Source of the DNA: Bacteriovoracales bacterium
GTDB taxonomy: Bacteria; Bdellovibrionota; Bacteriovoracia; Bacteriovoracales; Bacteriovoracaceae
Reading direction: 5' to 3'
Assembly (NCBI GenBank): GCA_007117175.1
Contig: SKGZ01000131.1
Location: forward strand, 1-5,384
Length of the DNA: 5,384 nucleotides
The stretch's first letter is position 1. Every line of letters starts with the position of its first letter. The translations under genes and the position numbers were made by a program. Positions 1-5,384 of the stretch are shown piece after piece. Below the pieces are notes generated by a model that worked only from the letters and a program-made list of their open reading frames with translations, made no database searches and was not told the DNA's origin.

Positions 1-1129
1 CTAGACGAACATGATTACCAAAGCCAGCTACTAACATGGCCATGAAGACATAATCTCCTAAGGGCATATTCACTAAACTCGCCCCTGCAGCAACAGCCCA
101 TGCCATACTAGTAATAAACTCTACTAACTCTAGCCGGTAACGTGCAATGGCTGCCTTTTTAAAGTTTTTTTCCTTGGCATGCTGATGAATTAAAGGAATC
201 TGTTGTTTCGCTAAAGATGTACTAACAGCTCCCTGTGAAACAAGGGTAGCACCGGCAACGCTGAGAATATTTTGAAATTCTCTCAGTAGGGGCTCAATCA
301 AGCCACCAAACATTGCTTTCATCGTAGAACCTATACCCAAAAAAATGACTTCACTTTTATAATACTTAGCGTTGATTGCCAAGAAACCGCTCTCTTTCTT
401 TTTAGGGATATAAGTTTTCTTTAAGAAAGTTTTGTTAGCCCAAACTTTGAAGCTTTCTGAATAGTGATTGGTTGCGATGAACTCTCCATACTGCTGAGCA
501 TAGACTTGAAAAGCTGCTGACATGGCTCCTAGAGTATAACTACTAGCAATGGCAGCTCCAAGAGGAATACCCCCGGCATGAGAAATGTAAGCCAAAATTG
601 TACCATTTAATATGAATCTTAAAGCAATAAAACTGGCACGATGATAACCATAATTCTTATTATAATACTCATCTGCTTCTTTTAAAAGTGATGCTAAGTT
701 TTCATTGCTTAAGCTTTCTTCACTCTGGGGGGTTCTAGATTTTTGCTTTTGTAAAAAGGGTTGAAACCATTCGTCTTGGATCACATAAATTGCAGAGACG
801 TGTTCTTTAAAAGAGGGAATTTTCTTTTTGAGTGTGGAGAGGGGGATGGTTTGGGCCAGCTTATTTTTCTTAAGAAAATTATTATTGCCAGTGATATAAG
901 CATTAGTAATATCGCTGACTGCGCCCTTACTGATAAAATCATTATAGGCTTTATACTTGTAGCCTTGATCTTCTTGCGGCTCATCTTCATAAATTTCAGT
1001 GGCAAAGACCTCAACAATAAAAGTCTGCTCACCCTCAAAAAGATCAGAATAATCAAGTTCATAGGTAATGATTCTAGACTCTGCTAAGAGTGAAGTGAGC
1101 ATGAAAAAAAAGATTAAAGAAAACCTCAT
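1..1129 (-). CDS. Unknown exported/membrane protein, C-terminus beyond the left edge
   Basis: An uninterrupted frame of 376 codons runs from an ATG at 1129 off the left edge, so the end of the protein is missing. I do not recognise the family. The N-terminus (MRFSLIFFFMLTSLLA, then ES) looks like a signal peptide, with likely cleavage after Ala16. Residues about 17-150 are polar and charged, with an acidic stretch near 44-54 and Lys-rich stretches near 87-105. From about residue 165 the protein alternates hydrophobic, Gly/Ala-rich segments (about 166-182, 186-208, 260-280, 287-306, 335-352 and 355-374) with basic linkers (for example KKTYIPKKKES near 238-247). This suggests a soluble extracytoplasmic head followed by paired membrane helices. 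The ATG at 1129 is chosen because it gives the whole signal peptide; the next ATG, at codon 10, would cut it in half. No good Shine-Dalgarno precedes it. A FliA-like promoter motif lies immediately upstream. The gene is divergent from fadE. That it is a coding gene is secure; its function is unknown. Confidence 0.85.
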   Translation of the reverse strand, partial: MRFSLIFFFMLTSLLAESRIITYELDYSDLFEGEQTFIVEVFATEIYEDEPQEDQGYKYKAYNDFISKGAVSDITNAYITGNNNFLKKNKLAQTIPLSTLKKKIPSFKEHVSAIYVIQDEWFQPFLQKQKSRTPQSEESLSNENLASLLKEADEYYNKNYGYHRASFIALRFILNGTILAYISHAGGIPLGAAIASSYTLGAMSAAFQVYAQQYGEFIATNHYSESFKVWANKTFLKKTYIPKKKESGFLAINAKYYKSEVIFLGIGSTMKAMFGGLIEPLLREFQNILSVAGATLVSQGAVSTSLAKQQIPLIHQHAKEKNFKKAAIARYRLELVEFITSMAWAVAAGASLVNMPLGDYVFMAMLVAGFGNHVRL

Positions 1130-1135
1130 AATCTT

Positions 1136-1163
1136 TTATCGAGAATAGGATTATTAAACTTTA
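1136..1163 (-). promoter_or_regulatory. Candidate sigma-28 (FliA) promoter for the leftward gene
   Basis: Read on the minus strand, TAAAGTTT (1163-1156) is a full match to the FliA -35 consensus. After 12 bases comes CTCGATAA (1143-1136), matching 6 of 8 positions of the FliA -10 consensus GCCGATAA, including the CGATAA core. The spacer is one base longer than the usual 11. Transcription would begin about 7 bases downstream of the -10 element, at or next to the A of the ATG at 1129, implying a very short or absent leader. The alternative is a chance match in AT-rich DNA. I see no better sigma-70 promoter for this gene. Confidence 0.5.
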
Positions 1164-1268
1164 GAGCTTGACAGAAACACTTGGCGTTTTTTCTTGAGTT
1201 CAAAATTGCACCATTTTTTTAACTTGATGAGCTATTCTCAATTGTAAAATCTAAGCTTTGTCTTGAGC

Positions 1269-1312
1269 TGGGTAAAATGAAAATTTAACTGAATAAATTT
1301 TCATTTTGCCCA
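1269..1312. repeat. Long inverted repeat upstream of fadE (operator or leader hairpin)
   Basis: The arms TGGGTAAAATGAAAATTTA (1269-1287) and TAAATTTTCATTTTGCCCA (1294-1312) are complementary over 19 positions, apart from one T/G pair (1273 with 1308) that would be a U-G wobble in RNA. The loop is six bases, ACTGAA. The repeat ends 52 bases before the fadE GTG. It could be the binding site of a dimeric repressor of fatty-acid genes, or an RNA hairpin in the fadE leader. It does not match the FadR or PsrA sites I know. A terminator role is less likely, because no rightward gene lies just upstream and the T-run after it is broken. Confidence 0.6.
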
Positions 1313-1350
1313 TTTTGCTTGTATCCTATCACAGGTATCCATCTATTAAA

Positions 1351-1357
1351 AAAGGAG
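1351..1357 (+). promoter_or_regulatory. Ribosome binding site that sets the fadE start
   Basis: AAAGGAG is a strong Shine-Dalgarno sequence. It lies 7 bases before the GTG at 1365, which is ideal spacing, but only 1 base before the in-frame TTG at 1359, which is too close. GTG is therefore the better start. Confidence 0.85.
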
Positions 1358-1364
1358 TTTGATC

Positions 1365-3827
1365 GTGGAATTAAACCATCTGCAAATGCTATTGCAGCAA
1401 AACTGTAGTCTAGTCACTTGGTCATCTATTGCCCTCTTGGTGCTTTTTGGCTATTGGGGAGCCCCCTTTATTCTGTGGGCCATTGTCCTCTTAACCTTGG
1501 CCATCTGTGCGGGATTACCGCAAGTTGCCCTACTGGTTTTCGCAGCCATTTTGGCCATCTTTGCACTGCCGCCAATCAGGCGCTTATTGATCAGTAGCAC
1601 CGTGATGAAGATCATGAAAAGCATCCTCCCTCCCATTTCCGACACAGAGAGAACTGCCTTGGATGCGGGAGTGGTATGGGTTGAGCAAGATCTTTTCTCA
1701 GGTCGACCCGACTTTAAAAAATTAAGAAATGAGCCCTACCCTAAACTCTCCACTGAGGAGCAACAATTTATCGACGGGCCAGTGGAAAAACTTTGCGCCA
1801 TGATTGATGATTGGAAAATCTGGCAAACCAGAGAAATTCCTGCGCAGGTTTGGGACTTTATCAAAAAAGAGCGATTCTTGGGAATGATTATTCCCAAAGA
1901 ATTTGGCGGCCTTGGATTTTCAGCTTTGGCCCACAGTGCAGTCATTCAAAAAGTTTGCGCTCGCTCAGTGCCAGTGGGAGTCACTATTATGGTGCCCAAC
2001 TCACTTGGGCCTGCTGAACTTTTAGTTCACTACGGAACACAACAACAAAAAGAAAAACTCTTACCTAAATTGGCCAGCGGAGAGGAGATTCCTTGCTTTG
2101 GACTCACTGAACCTAATGCTGGTAGTGATGCCGGCTCTATTATTTCTGCGGGAACACTCTTCAAAGGTGAAGACGGTCAACTTAAACTGAAAGTGAACTG
2201 GAATAAACGCTGGATCACTTTAGCAGCAGTTTCCACTACTATTGGTCTGGCCTTTCGAGTCAGTGACCCAGAAGGTCTAATGGGTGAAGCAGGGGCCGAT
2301 CTAGGAATTACCTGTGCTCTGATCCCCGCGAAGACTCCAGGGGTGGTGATCGGAAATCGCCACGACCCACTGGGAGTTCCCTTTTATAACTGCCCCACTC
2401 ATGGAAAAGATGTGGTGGTGGATGTGGAAGAATGCGTAGTAGGTGGAGCCAAGGGAATTGGCATTGGCTGGTCCATGTTAATGGCCTGTTTGGGGGCTGG
2501 ACGTGGGATCTCGCTCCCCTCTCAAAGTGGTGGCGGAGCCAAGGTTGCCGCCAGAGCCTCTTCAGCTCACGGAACTGTTCGCAAGCAATTTGGAATGTCC
2601 ATTGGAAAGTTTGAAGGGATCGAAGAGCCTATGGCTCTGATCGGTGGACTCAGTTATATGATTGAAGCTTGTCGTAACTTTACTTGCGGTGCCATTGATA
2701 GAGGAATCAGTCCTCCGGTGGTCACGGCCATTGCCAAGTATCAAACCACTGAGGCCTATCGCAAGATCATTAATGGTGCTATGGACATTATGGGGGGATC
2801 AGCTATCTCCAGAGGACCTCGCAATATTCTGGCCCACGGCTATATCAGCACCCCTATTGGTATCACAGTTGAAGGTGCCAATATTTTAACTCGCACACTA
2901 ATTGTCTTCGGGCAAGGAGCTCTGAGAGCGCACCCCTATGCCTATCAAGAAATTAAGAGTGCCGAGCAAGGTGACTTAAAAGGCTTTGATCGTGCTTTCT
3001 GGGGACATATTGGACATGTGGTGCGCAACACCTTTCGCTCTGTCATTTTAAGTATCACTCGCGGATTTTTGGCAGTTGGCTTTAGTGGAGGTCCGCTCAA
3101 TGCTTATTATCGAAAACTGGCCTGGTGTTCAGCTAGCTTTGCCATTATGGCCGATATCGCCATGGGTGCATTGGGTGGCTCACTCAAAGTGAAAGAAAAA
3201 CTCACTGGTCGCTATGCTGATATCCTATCTTGGATGTATCTCAATCTAGCAGTCATGAAAAAATTTGAAGCTGGTGGCTCTAAAAAAGAGGATCTTCCCT
3301 ACGTCACCTACGCCTTAGAATACGGATTTTGTGAAATCCAACACGCCTTTGAAGGAATCTTTAGTAACCTTAAAGTTCCTGGACTCAGTTGGTTCTTCCG
3401 CGGCTTTATTGGTCGCTGGGCCAGATTCAACTCCTTTGGAACAGGTCCTTCTGATAAGGTTAGCCACGATTTGTCAGTTTTAATGCAAACAGATTGCGAG
3501 CAAAGAGAGCGCTTACACGATGGGATTTATGTTCCACCCGCTAGCGAGGAAGGACTTGGTAAACTAGAAGCTGCCTTTAAATTAGCCAAGAATTGCGAAG
3601 GTCTTGAGCGCAAGCTGAAAAAAGCGATTCGCGCTAAGACTCTGCCCAAGAAACCCTTCCGGCTTATTCTAGATGAAGCGGTGGAAAAGAATGTTATTAC
3701 CGCTGATGAGAAAAATAATCTTGAAAAAGTTGTGAATGCCAGCTGGGATGCAATCCAAGTAAACGACTTCACTGATCAAGAATACAAAAGCTATAGCACA
3801 GACGCTCACAGCTCCGGATTAAACTAA
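1365..3827 (+). CDS. fadE: Long-form acyl-CoA dehydrogenase FadE
   Basis: FadE catalyses the FAD-dependent alpha,beta-dehydrogenation of acyl-CoA to trans-2-enoyl-CoA, the first step of beta-oxidation, at the inner membrane. From the GTG start the protein has 820 residues, close to the 814 of E. coli FadE and far longer than the ~380-residue soluble dehydrogenases. Residues about 18-68 form two or three hydrophobic segments (membrane anchor). The conserved FadE block follows: PPISDTER near 89-96 and DAGVVWVEQDLF near 100-111. The N-terminal dehydrogenase domain includes PNSLGPAELL (about 211-220). The flavin-contact motif FGLTEPNAGSDAGS is at about 245-258. The motif TVEGANILTR near 501-510 carries the predicted catalytic base Glu503. 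The FadE-specific C-terminal region (DUF1974) continues to the end, with IQVNDF near 797-802 matching the family. No frameshift or missing key residue is seen. The gene is monocistronic: divergent from its left neighbour and followed by a strong terminator. By eye its G+C is higher than that of both flanking genes. Confidence 0.95.
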   Translation: MELNHLQMLLQQNCSLVTWSSIALLVLFGYWGAPFILWAIVLLTLAICAGLPQVALLVFAAILAIFALPPIRRLLISSTVMKIMKSILPPISDTERTALDAGVVWVEQDLFSGRPDFKKLRNEPYPKLSTEEQQFIDGPVEKLCAMIDDWKIWQTREIPAQVWDFIKKERFLGMIIPKEFGGLGFSALAHSAVIQKVCARSVPVGVTIMVPNSLGPAELLVHYGTQQQKEKLLPKLASGEEIPCFGLTEPNAGSDAGSIISAGTLFKGEDGQLKLKVNWNKRWITLAAVSTTIGLAFRVSDPEGLMGEAGADLGITCALIPAKTPGVVIGNRHDPLGVPFYNCPTHGKDVVVDVEECVVGGAKGIGIGWSMLMACLGAGRGISLPSQSGGGAKVAARASSAHGTVRKQFGMSIGKFEGIEEPMALIGGLSYMIEACRNFTCGAIDRGISPPVVTAIAKYQTTEAYRKIINGAMDIMGGSAISRGPRNILAHGYISTPIGITVEGANILTRTLIVFGQGALRAHPYAYQEIKSAEQGDLKGFDRAFWGHIGHVVRNTFRSVILSITRGFLAVGFSGGPLNAYYRKLAWCSASFAIMADIAMGALGGSLKVKEKLTGRYADILSWMYLNLAVMKKFEAGGSKKEDLPYVTYALEYGFCEIQHAFEGIFSNLKVPGLSWFFRGFIGRWARFNSFGTGPSDKVSHDLSVLMQTDCEQRERLHDGIYVPPASEEGLGKLEAAFKLAKNCEGLERKLKKAIRAKTLPKKPFRLILDEAVEKNVITADEKNNLEKVVNASWDAIQVNDFTDQEYKSYSTDAHSSGLN

Positions 3828-3843
3828 AAGGTAAACTAAAAGG
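3820..3843. repeat. 12-bp tandem duplication containing the fadE stop codon
   Basis: TAAACTAAAAGG occurs twice head to tail (3820-3831 and 3832-3843) with no mismatch. The first copy contains the fadE stop TAA (3825-3827), and the second overlaps the first six bases of the terminator's left arm (3838-3843). It probably arose by slippage; it leaves the protein sequence unchanged and only lengthens the gap between stop codon and terminator. Confidence 0.85.
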
Positions 3844-3888
3844 TACGCCATCCTTTTTTATACTAAAAAAGGATGGCGTACCTTTTTT
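3838..3888 (+). terminator. Strong intrinsic terminator after fadE
   Basis: A perfect 23-bp inverted repeat (3838-3860 with 3864-3886) encloses a 3-base TAC loop. The core GGTACGCCATCC pairs with GGATGGCGTACC, the loop end is an A/T-rich extension, and the right arm ends in a run of six T (3883-3888) followed by more T-rich DNA. It begins 10 bases after the fadE stop and ends fadE transcription before the next gene. The four A bases at the left foot give only a weak U-tract in the leftward direction, and no leftward gene needs it. Confidence 0.95.
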
Positions 3889-3937
3889 CTTTTCTTACTT
3901 TATTTTATCATTTTTAGTGTCGAAGTCAGGACAAGCA

Positions 3938-3946
3938 TGCTAAAAT
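3938..3946 (+). promoter_or_regulatory. Candidate extended -10 promoter for the phospholipase D gene
   Basis: TGCTAAAAT fits the extended -10 pattern TGnTATAAT with one mismatch. No good -35 box lies 16-18 bases upstream, which extended -10 promoters can tolerate. The motif ends 6 bases before the ATG at 3953, so transcription would start on or beside that ATG and give a leaderless message. This agrees with the lack of a properly spaced Shine-Dalgarno. The same bases can also be read as the start of a short upstream frame, so the call is tentative. Confidence 0.4.
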
Positions 3947-3952
3947 CAAAGG

Positions 3953-5384
3953 ATGAGAAAACTCAGCAATATCAGAGTTTTTATTTTACTTTGTTTCCTT
4001 TACAGTAGCTTTGGCCATGCTGACCTTTTTTCTAAAGGGTATCATTGCTCCGGACAATTTAAAAATTACGCGGCCCTGTTAAAGCAATTTCAAGAGTCTC
4101 CCATGCTGCAAAGAGAGGCCAAAAAACTAACAGAGAAACTACAAGCAGCATTAAATAATCAACAGGCTTCCCAGCAAGTCATTTTTGATTCGCTAGCATC
4201 TTTAAATGAAAGAGGAATACTAGAAAGGGTCATTACGGGAATCATTCATCAAGCCAAAGCTCGAGGAAAAATTTCAGACAGCTTGAAGATGAATACCCAA
4301 GAGTTGACTCAGATGATTATGCTCTTTTTTAGAGCAGAGCTCTATGGGCGTGGCTATCTTAATCCAAACTTTAAATTTAAGGAATGGGATCAAATCATTC
4401 GCTCTCGCAAGCAATTCGTTGAATCATTGCCAGCCACAAAAAACTTTCAAGATCAATCTTTTCTTAAGGCCTATCAAATCATCACTGGTCAGCAAAATCT
4501 TAAATCGGCTCATCACTCACGTCTAGTTATTGAAAACAGTGATTCACTGCAAACACGTTTAAAAATTATTAAGAACGCTAAGAAATATGTCTATATGAAA
4601 ATCTGGGGATACCACGACGATGAATCGGCGAAATTGATTACCCAAGAGTTTATTAATGCCCATAAGAGCGGTGTGACTGTGCGTATTATCGTGGACGGAT
4701 TAACGGCTAAAAGACCTGGATACAACCAAGAGCTTGCCCGCTTAGAAAATGCAGGTATTCCTGTGATTTATTGGCGAGGAACTGCAAATCCATTTTATGG
4801 GATGCACGCCAAGGTTATTATGAATGAAAATGAAGTCCTCAGCGGTGGAAGAAATATAGGAGACAGCTACTTACAAGACCAATCTTGGCGTGATTTAGAA
4901 AGGTATTACCGAGGTGGAAGCTTTATAGATCATCACCAACGAGAGTTTGTGAATGTCTTTAATCAACAAATACAAAGTCACAATTTACAGTTCAATCAAC
5001 TTACCGCTAAAAATTTTTTTAGTGATCAGGGCACTCAAGCACAGTATGGTCTTATCCTGCATAAACCAAATCAACAATCCCATGATCGAATTCTTGATTT
5101 CTTTCTTTATGCTTTTCGCCATGCTCGAGAGGAGATTGATATTGCCCAGGCCTATTTGATGGACGTTCCCCCTCTCACTTTGGCAATTAAAGAAGCGCTG
5201 GCCAGAGGAGTTAAGGTTAGAATTCATATGAATTCTAATCAAAGTGTTGATGAGCCAGTGCTTAGCATACCTCTGATTCGCACAGCAAAAGAACTGGCCG
5301 ATCACGGTGCCGAGATCTATCTGCAGGTTGGAGAAACTGTGCACACGAAAGCACTTCGCATCGATCAGTTAGAAATTGTCACCA
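3953..5384 (+). CDS. Exported phospholipase D / cardiolipin synthase-like protein, C-terminus beyond the right edge
   Basis: A frame of 477 codons is open to the right edge. The N-terminus (MRKLSNIRVFILLCFLYSSF, then GHA) is a clear signal peptide with likely cleavage after Ala23; no lipobox is seen. Residues about 24-185 are polar and probably mostly helical, with no motif I recognise. The phospholipase D core begins near 190. Catalytic motif 1 is MHAKVIMNENE (His285, Lys287), followed by SGGRNIGDSY, which resembles ClsC/YmdC-type cardiolipin synthases. Motif 2 is VHTKALRID (His464, Lys466, Asp471), and the window ends 6 residues later. Two such motifs form one active site that attacks phosphodiesters through a phospho-histidine intermediate, giving phospholipid hydrolysis or transphosphatidylation. 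The signal peptide places it outside the cytoplasm, unlike nucleases or synthases that work inside. Motif 1 is atypical: Glu replaces Asp and the stretch before GG is one residue short. The ATG is the only in-frame start giving the signal peptide, since a stop (TAA, 3941-3943) lies just upstream; the AAAGG directly abutting it is too close to act as a normal ribosome site. Superfamily is secure; substrate is not. Confidence 0.9.
   Translation, partial: MRKLSNIRVFILLCFLYSSFGHADLFSKGYHCSGQFKNYAALLKQFQESPMLQREAKKLTEKLQAALNNQQASQQVIFDSLASLNERGILERVITGIIHQAKARGKISDSLKMNTQELTQMIMLFFRAELYGRGYLNPNFKFKEWDQIIRSRKQFVESLPATKNFQDQSFLKAYQIITGQQNLKSAHHSRLVIENSDSLQTRLKIIKNAKKYVYMKIWGYHDDESAKLITQEFINAHKSGVTVRIIVDGLTAKRPGYNQELARLENAGIPVIYWRGTANPFYGMHAKVIMNENEVLSGGRNIGDSYLQDQSWRDLERYYRGGSFIDHHQREFVNVFNQQIQSHNLQFNQLTAKNFFSDQGTQAQYGLILHKPNQQSHDRILDFFLYAFRHAREEIDIAQAYLMDVPPLTLAIKEALARGVKVRIHMNSNQSVDEPVLSIPLIRTAKELADHGAEIYLQVGETVHTKALRIDQLEIVT

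Larger units (their letters stand above)
1130..1364. other. Divergent intergenic region
   Basis: This AT-rich stretch of 235 bases separates the leftward unknown gene from rightward fadE and must hold the start signals of both. It contains the FliA-like motif for the leftward gene, the long inverted repeat at 1269-1312, and the fadE ribosome site. No fadE promoter stands out. Two weak candidates are TTGATG (1224-1229) with TAAAAT (1245-1250) at a short 15-base spacing, and TATCCT (1322-1327) with a poor TTTTCA (1298-1303) upstream. The first would put the inverted repeat in the transcribed leader. The second would place the repeat over the -35 region. A TTGACA at 1168-1173 has no matching -10 box. 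I see no coding frame or RNA gene here. Confidence 0.6.

Noticed and set aside
781..1062. Open frame of 93 codons on the minus strand, hydrophobic N-terminus
   Set aside because: It is another frame of the same strand inside the longer 376-codon gene and has no separate start signals.
761..1087. Open frame of 108 codons on the plus strand
   Set aside because: It lies wholly antisense to the leftward gene, which has a signal peptide and a full continuous frame. It has no ribosome site and its composition is Ile/Leu/Lys noise.
1168..1196. Perfect -35 box TTGACA in the intergenic region, plus strand
   Set aside because: No -10-like hexamer lies 15-19 bases downstream; the sequence there is TTTTCTTGAG.
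1141..1239. Inverted pair GAGAATAG (1141-1148) and CTATTCTC (1232-1239)
   Set aside because: Eight bases 83 bases apart in AT-rich DNA is expected by chance, and nothing else supports a paired site.
1304..1320. Possible sigma-54 promoter (TTTTGCCCATTTTGCTT) before fadE
   Set aside because: The essential GG of the -24 element is missing; only the TTGCT-like -12 part fits.
2432..2889. Several 60-75 codon frames within fadE on both strands
   Set aside because: They overlap the strongly conserved dehydrogenase core and are frame shadows.
3828..3952. Possible small RNA gene between fadE and the phospholipase D gene
   Set aside because: The only structure is the terminator hairpin; no promoter precedes it inside the gap, so it is explained as the fadE 3' end.
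4985..5344. Open frame of 119 codons on the minus strand
   Set aside because: It is antisense to the phospholipase D core, including the region leading to its second catalytic motif, and has no recognisable protein features.

Overview
The window holds three protein genes of a Gram-negative bacterium and no RNA genes, mobile elements or CRISPR. A gene of unknown function runs leftwards off the left edge. A complete long-form acyl-CoA dehydrogenase gene (fadE) fills the middle. A signal-peptide-bearing phospholipase D superfamily gene runs off the right edge. The long, membrane-anchored FadE is typical of Proteobacteria and their relatives. The moderately AT-rich DNA, the style of the unknown protein and a FliA-like promoter motif suggest a Bdellovibrio/Bacteriovorax-type bacterium, but that placement is a guess from general appearance; only the Gram-negative assignment is reasonably firm.

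Layout: bases 1-1129 (minus) encode the first 376 residues of an exported or membrane protein that I do not recognise. Just upstream of its start is a near-consensus sigma-28 (FliA) promoter motif. Bases 1130-1364 are a divergent intergenic region. They contain a 19-bp-arm inverted repeat placed 52 bases before fadE, which could be an operator or a 5'-UTR hairpin. fadE (1365-3827) most likely starts at a GTG served by a strong Shine-Dalgarno sequence, not at the TTG two codons upstream. It ends at a strong intrinsic terminator with a perfect 23-bp stem. The terminator adjoins a 12-bp tandem duplication that contains the fadE stop codon. From 3953 the phospholipase D gene begins. Its start lacks a well-spaced ribosome site but sits 6 bases after an extended -10 motif, which fits a leaderless message.

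The three genes look like three separate transcription units, not one operon. fadE is the first dehydrogenation step of fatty-acid beta-oxidation. The phospholipase D-like protein is predicted to act on phosphodiesters outside the cytoplasm, probably phospholipids. A lipid theme shared by the two is possible, but the terminator between them argues against co-transcription. By eye, fadE is richer in G+C (roughly half) than the two flanking genes (roughly 35-40%), consistent with a conserved core gene beside more variable accessory genes. I found no convincing new multi-gene system here. The items most worth checking are the promoter/start arrangements, the palindrome before fadE and the variant first catalytic motif of the phospholipase.
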